A stretch of 64,000 bases of DNA from Mesorhizobium sp. GbtcB19 (GTDB lineage Bacteria; Pseudomonadota; Alphaproteobacteria; Rhizobiales; Rhizobiaceae): positions 430,571-494,570 of the forward strand of contig NZ_JAGXJY010000003.1 in assembly GCF_019091085.1 (NCBI RefSeq). The letters are read 5' to 3'. This document shows positions 56,090 through 64,000 of the stretch, piece after piece (position 1 is the first letter of the stretch; each line of letters begins with the position of its first letter). The translations under genes and the position numbers were made by a program. The notes below the pieces were generated by a model. The model was given only the letters and a program-made list of their open reading frames with translations, was not told the DNA's origin and ran no database searches.

Positions 56090-58063
56090 TCAAGCCTGGT
56101 CCCGCAGCGCCCGCCGCAGGATCTTGCCGACCGGCGTCTTCGGCAGCTCGGTGCGGAACTCGATGAATTTCGGCCGCTTGTAGCCGGTCAGGTTCTCACG
56201 GCAATAGGCCATCAAGGTCTCGATGGTGAGCGCCGGGTCCTTCCTGACCACGAAGAGCTTCGGCACTTCGCCGGAGTGCTCGTCCGGCACGCCGATCGCC
56301 GCCACTTCCAGCACGCCCGGATGGTGCGCCACCACTTCTTCCAGTTCGTTCGGATAGACGTTGAAGCCGGAGACCAGGATCATGTCCTTCTTGCGGTCGA
56401 CGATCTTGGTGTAGCCGCGCTCGTCCATGAAGCCCATGTCGCCGGATTTGAAGAAGCCGTCCTTGGTCATCACCTTGGCGGTCTCGTCCGGGCGGTTCCA
56501 GTAGCCGGCCATCACCTGAGGCCCGCGGATGCAGATCTCGCCGACTTCGCCGAGCGGCACGTTGTTGCCGTCGTCATCGCGGATGGCGATCTCGGTCGAG
56601 GGCAGCGGCAGGCCGATCGTGCCGGTGAAGTCGCTGGAGCTGAACTTGTTGGCGGTCGCCACCGGCGAGGTTTCGGAGAGCCCGTAGCCTTCGCTGACCG
56701 GGCAGCCTGTCAGCGCCTTCCAGCGCTCGGCCACCCCTTTCTGCACCGCCATGCCGCCGCCCAAAGTCAGGATCAGCGGCTTGAAGTCGAGCTTGCGGAA
56801 TTCCTCATTGTTGAGCAGCGCGTTGAACAGCGTGTTGAGGCCGGGGAAGATGTGCATCGGGTATTTCGCCAGTTCCTTGACGAAGCCCGGAATGTCGCGC
56901 GGATTGGGGATCAGCACGTTCTGCGCGCCCTGCTGCATGCCCATCAGCGCGTTCACCGTCAGCGCGAAGATGTGATAGAGCGGCAGCGCGCAGATGAAGT
57001 TGAGATGCGCCGGCTTCGGCTTCACCGCATAGGCGTCCTCCACCCACAGCGAATTCTGCGCGACGTTCGAAAGCACGTTGCGATGCAAGAGCGTCGCGCC
57101 CTTCGAGATGCCGGTGGTGCCGCCCGTATATTGCAGGAAGGCGATGTCGTCGCCCAAGACGGTCGGCGGCTTGAAGGCGATGGATGCGCCGGTTTTGAGC
57201 ACCGCGTTGAACTTGACGTGGCCGGGCAGCGACCATGCCGGGACCATCTTCTTCACCCGCCGCACGACGAGGTTGACGATGGCGCCCTTGAGGCCGCCCA
57301 GCATGTCGCCCATCGAAGCGACGATGACATGCTTCACCGGCGTCCTGGCGATCACCGCTTGCAGTGTGCCGGCGAAATTTTCGAGGATGACGATCGCCTG
57401 CGCGCCGGAATCCTTCAGCTGGTGTTCCAGTTCGCGCGGCGTGTAGAGCGGGTTGATGTTCACCACCGTGTAGCCGGCGCGAAGCACCGCCATCATCGCC
57501 ACCGGATATTGCAGCACGTTCGGCATCATCAGCGCCACGCGCGCGCCCTTTTCCAGCCCTCTCGCCTGCAGATAGGCGCCGAAGGCGGCCGAGAGCCGCT
57601 CGAGCTCGGCATAGGTGATCGACTTACCCATGCACACGAAGGCTGGCTGCACGGCGAATTGCTTGCAGGCGCCGACCAGGAACTCGCCGATGGATTTGTA
57701 GGGCAGGGCGCCGATCTCTGCCGGCATGTTCTTCGGATAGCTCTTCAGCCACGGCTTTTCCGGCAGGCCGACGGTGAGCTCGGTGATCGCTTTCGGCAGA
57801 CCCTTCGCGGCAGGCCTGGCGGTATCGGCCGCCGGCGCCGCTTTCGCGGCAGCCTTTGCGGTGGCCGGCTTCACGCCTGCCGCCTTGGCCTTCGTGGTCG
57901 CGGGCTTGGCAGCGGTCGGCTTCGAGGTTGGCTTTGCGGGCGCCGCCTTTGCGGTCGTTTTGGTTTTCGGCGCGGCGGCCTTGGCGGCTTTGGGCGCGTC
58001 GCTTTCGGCGGCGGCCTTGGCCTTTGCTTTCGCCGGGGCTGTCGTCTTGGCTGCTTTTGCCAC
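56090..58063 (-). CDS. fadD: long-chain fatty acid-CoA ligase with a histone-H1-like N-terminal tail
   Basis: A 657-residue adenylate-forming enzyme that activates fatty acids to acyl-CoA. The AMP motif is YTGGTTGISKGATLLHRN, followed by GYGLSETSPV and RKKDMILVSGFNVYPNE, and the catalytic lysine lies in the final PVGKILRRALRD. Unusually, residues 1 to about 85 are almost only Ala, Lys, Pro and Thr, like the tail of histone H1; the FadD homology starts around LTVGLPEKPWLKSYP. The start is GTG 58063 with AGGGAG six bases upstream; the frame is open further to 58306 without support. It probably shares a transcript with the METTL20-like gene. Confidence 0.9.
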   Translation of the reverse strand: MAKAAKTTAPAKAKAKAAAESDAPKAAKAAAPKTKTTAKAAPAKPTSKPTAAKPATTKAKAAGVKPATAKAAAKAAPAADTARPAAKGLPKAITELTVGLPEKPWLKSYPKNMPAEIGALPYKSIGEFLVGACKQFAVQPAFVCMGKSITYAELERLSAAFGAYLQARGLEKGARVALMMPNVLQYPVAMMAVLRAGYTVVNINPLYTPRELEHQLKDSGAQAIVILENFAGTLQAVIARTPVKHVIVASMGDMLGGLKGAIVNLVVRRVKKMVPAWSLPGHVKFNAVLKTGASIAFKPPTVLGDDIAFLQYTGGTTGISKGATLLHRNVLSNVAQNSLWVEDAYAVKPKPAHLNFICALPLYHIFALTVNALMGMQQGAQNVLIPNPRDIPGFVKELAKYPMHIFPGLNTLFNALLNNEEFRKLDFKPLILTLGGGMAVQKGVAERWKALTGCPVSEGYGLSETSPVATANKFSSSDFTGTIGLPLPSTEIAIRDDDGNNVPLGEVGEICIRGPQVMAGYWNRPDETAKVMTKDGFFKSGDMGFMDERGYTKIVDRKKDMILVSGFNVYPNELEEVVAHHPGVLEVAAIGVPDEHSGEVPKLFVVRKDPALTIETLMAYCRENLTGYKRPKFIEFRTELPKTPVGKILRRALRDQA

Positions 58064-58523
58064 CTGTCTCTCCCTGTCGCCTTCGATCTGGGGCGCTCGC
58101 TTCAAGGAAGCGTCCTCCACGCCGGTCACGGATTTTCCGGGAAATTCCGCCAATCGTCTATGTATTGCCTCTATCGGCGGCCGTGCAAGCCTTGCCCCAG
58201 CGGCAAGCCGGGGAAAGATTTGCCGTCGAAATCGCATGCCTCGATGGCCCCCGCGCCATGCCTGGACGACCGGCTGATCCTGCGTGGTCATGCCCCGCGC
58301 GCTCATTTCGAAAGGTGGCCGATCAATAAAAAAATCCCGTCGTTAATAATGTCGTGAGCAGAAAAAACTACTCACATTTTCTCAATTTTGAGCAAAAACT
58401 AGATTCTTTTCCTGCTTCCCATGGGGTACGCAAACGGGGTGTTCCAAAGGCGAAGAAACGGTGCTTATATGCGCCCTTCGCGAGCCTGATAGAGGGGCTT
58501 GAGAGAACATCAGGGAGTGCTCA
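58064..58523. other. Intergenic region between fadD and dppA
   Basis: Divergent promoters must lie in these 460 bases. The part near 58320-58410 is notably AT-rich and has the dyad CTCAA-TT-TTGAG (58381-58392). A TTATAT (58465-58470) could be a -10 box for dppA but no good -35 is visible. The dppA ribosome site is AGGGAG shortly before 58524. No gene is recognised. Confidence 0.5.
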
Positions 58524-60122
58524 ATGAAAAAGACAATGACTTTTGCAGCCGCGTTGCTGGCTGCAAGCGTCCTCAGCGGCATGGCCAGTGCTAAGACGCT
58601 TGTATATTGCTCGGAAGCGTCGCCGGCCAATTTCGATCCCGGTACCACGACCGGCGGTAACGACTTCGACGCTTCGTCGCGCACGGTCTATTCGCGACTG
58701 GTCGAGTTCAAGCACGGCGGCACCGAAGTCGAGCCGGGTCTTGCCGACAAATGGGAAATTTCCGACGATGGCCTGGTCTATACTTTCCACCTGCATCCGG
58801 GCGTGAAGTTCCAGACCACCGACTATTTCAAGCCGACGCGCGACCTCAACGCCGATGACGTCGTCTTCTCCTTCGATCGTCAGTTCAACAAGGAAAATCC
58901 CTGGAACGGCGACAAGTATCTGCCGAACCTCACCTGGGACTATTACACCGGCATGGATATGCCGAAATATGTCGCCAAATGGGAGAAGGTCGACGACCTC
59001 ACCGTCAAGCTGACGCTGACCGAGCCGAACGCCCCGATGCTGGCCAATCTCGGCATGGACTTCGCCTCGATCGTGTCGAAGGAATATGCCGACCAGCTGC
59101 AGAAAGACGGCAAGATGGCCGACTTCTCGACCAAGCCGATCGGCACCGGTCCGTACCAGTTCGTCGACTATCAGCTGGATTCGGTCATCCGCTACGCGGC
59201 CAACCCGGACTACTTCAAGGGCAAGGAAAAGATCGACGATCTCGTCTTCGCCATCACGCCTGACGCGACTGCCCGCGTCCAGAAGGTGCTGGCTGGCGAA
59301 TGCGATATCACGGTCTATCCGAACCCGGCCGACCTCGCCACGGTCAAGGCCAATAAGGACGTGACCCTGATGGATCAGGCCGGCCTGAACATCGGCTATA
59401 TGAGCTACAACACCACGATCCCGCCGCTCGACAAGCCGGAAGTGCGCCATGCGCTCAACCAGGCGATCGACCGGGAAGCGCTGATCAAGTCGCTGTTCCA
59501 GGATGCCGGCGCCACGCCCGCCGAAAACCTGATCCCGCCGACCATGTGGTCGTGGGACAAGGATGTGAAGACCGACGCCTACAATCCGGATGCGGCCAAG
59601 AAGGTGCTTGAGGCTGCCGGGCTGAAGGAAATCCAGCTCTGGGCCTCCGACCGTGCCCGTCCCTACAACCCGAACTTCCAGCGCGCCGCGGAGCTGATCC
59701 AGGCCGACTGGGCCAAGGTCGGCGTCAAGGCTGAAATCGTCAACTACGAGTGGACCAAGTATCGCGCCGAAGGCAAGAAGAAGGACCGTCCCGGCGCCTT
59801 CCAGGTCGGCTGGACCGGCGACAATGGCGATCCGGACAACTTCTTCGCCACCCTGTTCGCCTGCTCGGCCATCGGTGTCTCGAACTACTCCAGCTGGTGC
59901 GACAAGGACTTCGAGGACCTGATCCAGAAGGCCAAGAAGACCAGCGACCAGGCCGAGCGCACCAAGCTCTATGAGCAGGCGCAGGTGATCTTCGCCAAGG
60001 AAGCTCCGGCTTTCCTGCTGGCTCACAGCCAGGTCTACGCGGTCGTCCGCAATAATGTCAGCGGCTTCAAGATGGACCCGCTCGGCATTCATCGCTTCGA
60101 CGGCGTTGACAAGGCCGAATAA
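58524..60122 (+). CDS. dppA: dipeptide ABC transporter, periplasmic binding protein
   Basis: A 532-residue family-5 binding protein with signal peptide (about 1-23, ending ASA). It parallels E. coli DppA closely: KTLVYCSEASPANFDP, RDLNADDVVFSFDRQ, MDFASIVSKEYAD, NLIPPTMWSWDKDV, MIQADWAKVG-type LIQADWAKVGVKA and GWTGDNGDPDNFFATLF. It captures dipeptides in the periplasm and hands them to DppBCDF. It begins a five-gene operon. A strong hairpin follows its stop, likely making its message more abundant than that of the membrane genes. Confidence 0.95.
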   Translation: MKKTMTFAAALLAASVLSGMASAKTLVYCSEASPANFDPGTTTGGNDFDASSRTVYSRLVEFKHGGTEVEPGLADKWEISDDGLVYTFHLHPGVKFQTTDYFKPTRDLNADDVVFSFDRQFNKENPWNGDKYLPNLTWDYYTGMDMPKYVAKWEKVDDLTVKLTLTEPNAPMLANLGMDFASIVSKEYADQLQKDGKMADFSTKPIGTGPYQFVDYQLDSVIRYAANPDYFKGKEKIDDLVFAITPDATARVQKVLAGECDITVYPNPADLATVKANKDVTLMDQAGLNIGYMSYNTTIPPLDKPEVRHALNQAIDREALIKSLFQDAGATPAENLIPPTMWSWDKDVKTDAYNPDAAKKVLEAAGLKEIQLWASDRARPYNPNFQRAAELIQADWAKVGVKAEIVNYEWTKYRAEGKKKDRPGAFQVGWTGDNGDPDNFFATLFACSAIGVSNYSSWCDKDFEDLIQKAKKTSDQAERTKLYEQAQVIFAKEAPAFLLAHSQVYAVVRNNVSGFKMDPLGIHRFDGVDKAE

Positions 60123-60132
60123 TATTGCGAAC

Positions 60133-60159
60133 GGGGCGGCGCAACTTTGGCGCCGCCCC
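60133..60159 (+). terminator. Intra-operon hairpin between dppA and dppB
   Basis: GGGGCGGCGC and GCGCCGCCCC form a perfect 10-bp stem with a 7-base loop (AACTTTG), 10 bases after the dppA stop. The following bases are not T-rich, so it is more likely a 3'-end stabiliser or partial attenuator than a full terminator. Confidence 0.6.
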
Positions 60160-60172
60160 CTTCAATTCGACG

Positions 60173-61180
60173 ATGCTCCGATATCTTCTCAACAAAATCG
60201 CTCTCCTGATCCCGACTTTGGTCGGCATCACCATCTGCGCCTTCGCCTTCGTCCGGTTGCTGCCCGGCGATCCGATCCTCGCCATGGCCGGCGAACACGG
60301 CGTCGCGCCCGCCCGCTACGAAGAGCTCAAGCATCAGTTCGGCTATGATCTGCCGATCTGGGAGCAGTATGCGCGCTATGTCGGTGAAGTCGCCACCGGC
60401 GATTTCGGCGTCTCCATTTCGTCCAAGCGCCCGGTGATCGAGGAGTTCAAGACGCTCTTCCCGGCGACGCTGGAACTGTCCTTCTTCGCCATGATCTTCG
60501 CCATGGCGCTCGGCATTCCGGCCGGCATCTTCGCGGCCGTCAAGCGAGGCTCGTGGTTCGATCAATCGCTGATGGGCACGGCGCTCGTCGGCTATTCCAT
60601 GCCGATCTTCTGGTGGGGCCTGCTGCTGATCATCTTTTTCTCCGGTTATCTTGGCTGGACACCAGTTAACGGCCGCATCGACTTGCAGTACTTCTTCAAG
60701 CCGATCACCGGCTTCATGACCATCGACACCTTGATCTACGGCAAGTGGGCTGCATTTCGCTCGGTATTGCGCCATCTGGTGCTACCGACAATCGTGCTCG
60801 GCACCATTCCGCTGGCTGTGATAGCGCGCCAGACGCGCTCCGCCATGCTCGAGGTGCTGAGCGAGGACTATGTCCGGACTGCCCGCGCCAAAGGCCTCTC
60901 GTCGGCCCGAGTTATCGGCGTGCATGCGTTGCGCAATGCACTCATCCCGGTGGTCACCACCATCGGCCTGCAGGTTAGTACCCTGCTCGCCGGCGCCATC
61001 CTGACCGAAACCATCTTCTCGTGGCCCGGCATCGGCAGATGGATGGTCGAATCCATATCCAAGCGCGACTATGTCGTCGTGCAGTCAGGCCTGCTTTTGA
61101 TCGCGCTCATCGTCATGGCGGTGAACCTCATCGTCGATGTGCTCTATGCCGTCATCAACCCACGCATCAGGGCGGCATAA
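60173..61180 (+). CDS. dppB: dipeptide ABC transporter permease DppB
   Basis: A 335-residue permease with six helices. The N-terminal MLRYLLNKIALLIPTLVGITICAFAFVRLLPGDP is typical of DppB/OppB. The EAA loop is YVRTARAKGLSSARVIGVHALRNALIP. ATG 60173 was chosen because the hydrophobic N-terminus then starts directly; upstream codons lie in the dppA-dppB hairpin. The dppC start follows its stop with no gap. Confidence 0.95.
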   Translation: MLRYLLNKIALLIPTLVGITICAFAFVRLLPGDPILAMAGEHGVAPARYEELKHQFGYDLPIWEQYARYVGEVATGDFGVSISSKRPVIEEFKTLFPATLELSFFAMIFAMALGIPAGIFAAVKRGSWFDQSLMGTALVGYSMPIFWWGLLLIIFFSGYLGWTPVNGRIDLQYFFKPITGFMTIDTLIYGKWAAFRSVLRHLVLPTIVLGTIPLAVIARQTRSAMLEVLSEDYVRTARAKGLSSARVIGVHALRNALIPVVTTIGLQVSTLLAGAILTETIFSWPGIGRWMVESISKRDYVVVQSGLLLIALIVMAVNLIVDVLYAVINPRIRAA

Positions 61181-62089
61181 ATGAGCCAGACAGAAATCGC
61201 CCCGATGGCCGCCGGCAACCCGGATCGTCTCACCGGCCTCAAGACCTTCTGGCACTATTTCTCGGTGAACCGCGGCGCCGTCATCGGCCTGTTCGTCTTC
61301 ATCCTTTTGGTGCTGGCCGCGCTCTTCGCGCCGTTGCTCGCGCCCTATGCGCCCGACGTGCAGGACAAGACCGCGTTCCTCAGGCCGCCGGCCTGGCAGG
61401 ACGGCGGCTCGACGCAATATCTGCTCGGCACCGATCCGGTAGGCCGCGACATCCTCTCGCGCCTGCTCTACGGCGCGCGCTTCTCGCTGCTGATCGGCGC
61501 GGTCGTCGTCACGCTGGCGTTGACCGGCGGTATCACGCTCGGCCTGCTCGCCGGCTATTTCCGCGGCTGGGTCGACGTCGCGATCATGCGCGTCATGGAT
61601 TTGATCCTGGCCTTCCCGTCGCTGCTTCTGGCGCTGGTGCTGGTCACCATCCTCGGTCCGGGCCTGTTCAACGCGATGCTGGCGATCGCGCTGGTGCTGC
61701 AGCCGCATTTCGCCCGCCTGGTGCGCGCCGCCGTCATGGCCGAGAAAAGCCGCGAATATGTCGTGGCGGCAAAGGTCGCCGGCGCCGGTCATCTCAGGCT
61801 GATGCTTGCCACCATCCTGCCCAACTGCCTGGCGCCGCTGATCGTCCAGGGCACGCTGTCCTTCTCCAACGCCATCCTGGAGGCAGCCGCGCTCGGCTTC
61901 CTCGGCCTCGGCGCCCAGCCGCCGACGCCGGAATGGGGCACCATGCTCGCCACGGCGCGTGAATTCATCCTGCGCGCCTGGTGGGTGGTGACCTTCCCGG
62001 GTCTTGCCATCCTTATCACCGTGCTCGCCATCAACCTGGTCGGCGACGGCCTGCGCGATGCGCTCGATCCCAAGCTCAGGAGGTCGTGA
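61181..62089 (+). CDS. dppC: dipeptide ABC transporter permease DppC
   Basis: A 302-residue permease. A cytoplasmic N-terminus leads to a first helix at about 33-53. The region GTDPVGRDILSRLLYGARFSLLIG and the EAA loop YVVAAKVAGAGHLRLMLATILPN are family hallmarks. It forms the channel with DppB in the inner membrane. Its stop overlaps the dppD start by one base (TGATG). Confidence 0.95.
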   Translation: MSQTEIAPMAAGNPDRLTGLKTFWHYFSVNRGAVIGLFVFILLVLAALFAPLLAPYAPDVQDKTAFLRPPAWQDGGSTQYLLGTDPVGRDILSRLLYGARFSLLIGAVVVTLALTGGITLGLLAGYFRGWVDVAIMRVMDLILAFPSLLLALVLVTILGPGLFNAMLAIALVLQPHFARLVRAAVMAEKSREYVVAAKVAGAGHLRLMLATILPNCLAPLIVQGTLSFSNAILEAAALGFLGLGAQPPTPEWGTMLATAREFILRAWWVVTFPGLAILITVLAINLVGDGLRDALDPKLRRS

Positions 62090-62936
62090 TGGCGCTGCTC
62101 GACATCCAGAACCTCGTCGTCGAATTCCAGACCGCGTCGGGCCCGTTCCGCGCCGTCGACGGCGTCTCGCTTCATGTCGACGAGCGCGAGGTGCTCGCCA
62201 TCGTCGGCGAATCCGGCTCCGGCAAGTCGGTGTCGATGCTGGCCGTGATGGGCTTGCTGCCGTGGACGGCGACCGTCACTGCCGACCGCATGAATTTCAA
62301 CGGTCGCGACCTGTTGAAGATCAGTCCGGCCGATCGTCGCAAGATCATCGGCAAGGACGTCGCCATGATCTTCCAGGAGCCGATCGCCAGCCTCAATCCC
62401 TGCTTCACCGTCGGCTTCCAGATCGAGGAGGTGTTGCGCTTCCACATGGGCATGGACAAGGCCCAGCGCCGGGCGCGGGCCATCGAGCTCTTCAAGCAGG
62501 TCGGCATCCCCGATCCGGCCGACAGGCTCAACTCCTTCCCGCACCAGATGTCGGGCGGCCAGTGCCAGCGCGTCATGATCGCGATGGCGATCGCCTGCAA
62601 TCCCAAGCTGTTGATCGCCGACGAGCCGACCACCGCGCTCGACGTCACCATCCAGAAGCAGATCCTCGATCTGCTGGTTTCGCTGCAGGCCAAATACGGC
62701 ATGGGCCTGATCATGATCACCCACAATATGGGCGTGGTGGCCGAGACCGCCGACCGCGTCATCGTCCAGTACAAGGGCCGCAAGATGGAAGAGGCCGACG
62801 TGCTGTCGCTGTTTGAATCGCCGAAGAGCAATTACACGCGTGCCCTGCTATCGGCATTGCCGGACAACGCCGTCGGCGACCGGCTGCCGACCGTCACGGA
62901 CATGCTGTTCGAGGCCGCACCTTCGGGAGCCGGCGC

Positions 62937-62940
<4 letters not shown>
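62089..62940 (+). CDS. dppD: dipeptide ABC transporter ATP-binding protein DppD
   Basis: A 283-residue ATPase. Walker A is GESGSGKSVS, the Q-loop FQEPIASLNP, the signature MSGGQCQRV (Cys where Arg is common), Walker B LLIADEPTTALDVT and the switch His lies in ITHNMGVV. The C-terminal oligopeptide-transporter extension is shorter than in E. coli and lacks an obvious cysteine-rich Fe-S segment. It overlaps dppF by four bases (ATGA). It pairs with DppF to power uptake. Confidence 0.95.
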
Positions 62941-63764
<824 letters not shown>

Positions 63765-63774
63765 CGTCTCTTGG

Positions 63775-63926
63775 TCATCCTCGGGCGGTAAGCCCAGAGG
63801 TCGTCATCCTAGGGCGGAGCGACGCAAAGCGTCGCGTAGACCCTAGGATCCATTCCGTTACCTCAGCCGAAAAGTGCAGCGGAGCAGAATTCTGCGCCGT
63901 GAGCGGCGCTCGCATGTCACGGAATG
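63775..63926. repeat. Palindromic repeat region after dppF
   Basis: It contains GTCATCCTAGGG with the inverse CCCTAGGATCC around the hairpin GAGCGACGCAAAGCGTCGC (63811-63852), preceded by a GTCATCCTCGGGCG copy. The CCATTCCGT near 63851 is matched in inverse by ACGGAATGG near 63919-63927. It is a rhizobial-type intergenic repeat directly beside the transposase fragment. Confidence 0.7.
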
Positions 63927-63936
63927 GCAACTGTGT

Positions 63937-64000
63937 TCATGCGAATGCGATTTTGTCCCTGATGATGGCGTTGAGGACGACCAGGAGCTTCCTTGCGACG
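63937..64000 (-). mobile_element. IS110-type transposase, C-terminal fragment
   Basis: The minus strand encodes VARKLLVVLNAIIRDKIAFA and a TGA stop at 63937-63939. The KLLVVLNAIIRD ending is characteristic of IS110/IS116-family transposases (transposase_20 C-terminus). Only 20 residues are inside the window. Any element end lies between here and the repeat at 63926. IS110 elements lack classical terminal inverted repeats, so the boundary cannot be fixed. Confidence 0.75.

Noticed and set aside
56276..58357. A 693-codon plus-strand frame opposite fadD
   Set aside because: It arises from the Ala/Lys-rich and GC-rich fadD sequence; the minus-strand frame has full acyl-CoA ligase motifs and a ribosome site.

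Overview
The window is about 64 kb of GC-rich, densely coded chromosomal DNA. It most likely comes from an alphaproteobacterium of the order Rhizobiales, and Mesorhizobium or a close relative is the best guess. The reasons are the high-GC codon use, rhizobial-type intergenic palindromic repeats (several families, some in more than one copy), an fdsGBACD-type formate dehydrogenase locus, a haloalkane dehalogenase like those known from rhizobia, a MocR/MttB pair and many ABC uptake operons. No rRNA or tRNA gene, CRISPR array, prophage or replication origin was seen. The only mobile-element gene is the end of an IS110-type transposase at the right edge.

Layout. 1-6.6 kb: the end of a TetR-like regulator, haloalkane dehalogenase, release factor 3 (prfC), an ArsR/SRPBCC/VOC operon with a likely self-regulated promoter, and dihydroxy-acid dehydratase (ilvD). 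6.6-12.5 kb: an ABC exporter, cytosine deaminase (codA), an EamA permease, a choline-kinase-like phosphotransferase and a methyltransferase. 12.5-17 kb: a dimethylglycine/sarcosine-dehydrogenase-like flavoenzyme translationally coupled to a second choline-kinase-like protein. This operon has a long structured leader with an intrinsic terminator and is divergent from a DeoR regulator. 17-24.3 kb: Rrf2 plus thioredoxin-reductase-like protein, a two-component system, a PmtA-like methyltransferase with a DedA protein, a LysR regulator, and a MerR regulator divergent from a methyltransferase across a MerR-type promoter. 24.5-30.3 kb: a ydcSTUV-patD operon for polyamine-type uptake and gamma-aminobutyraldehyde oxidation.

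30.3-35.1 kb holds a minus-strand cluster: an alpha/beta-hydrolase/cyclase-like/LuxR fusion regulator, an AhpD-like exported protein, a SnoaL-like protein, a small unknown protein and a BBE-type flavin oxidase. 35.2-42.4 kb is NAD-dependent molybdenum formate dehydrogenase (fdsG, fdsB, fdsA, fdhD, fdsD) with its LysR regulator. 42.4-49.1 kb: a frameshifted VOC gene, Mrp, a CoxG-like protein, a sugar-acid dehydratase, a tiny gene with a lasso-peptide-type leader, an amine-oxidase-like flavoprotein and an unknown protein. 49.3-58.1 kb: MttB-family methyltransferase with a MocR regulator, pgi, a HAD phosphatase, an ETF-beta-lysine-methyltransferase-like protein, and a fatty-acyl-CoA ligase with a histone-H1-like tail. 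58.5-63.8 kb: the complete dppABCDF dipeptide ABC transporter, then a palindromic repeat and the transposase fragment.

The overall theme is scavenging: peptides, polyamines, methylated amines, formate, sugar acids and nucleobases are imported and oxidised. The most novel-looking items are the orphan lasso-leader peptide gene at 46.9 kb, the structured leader at 15.9-16.05 kb, the three-domain regulator at 33.5-35.1 kb, and palindromic elements that supply the stop codons of two unrelated genes. All functional calls are by reading motifs and recalled family sequences; no database search was run.
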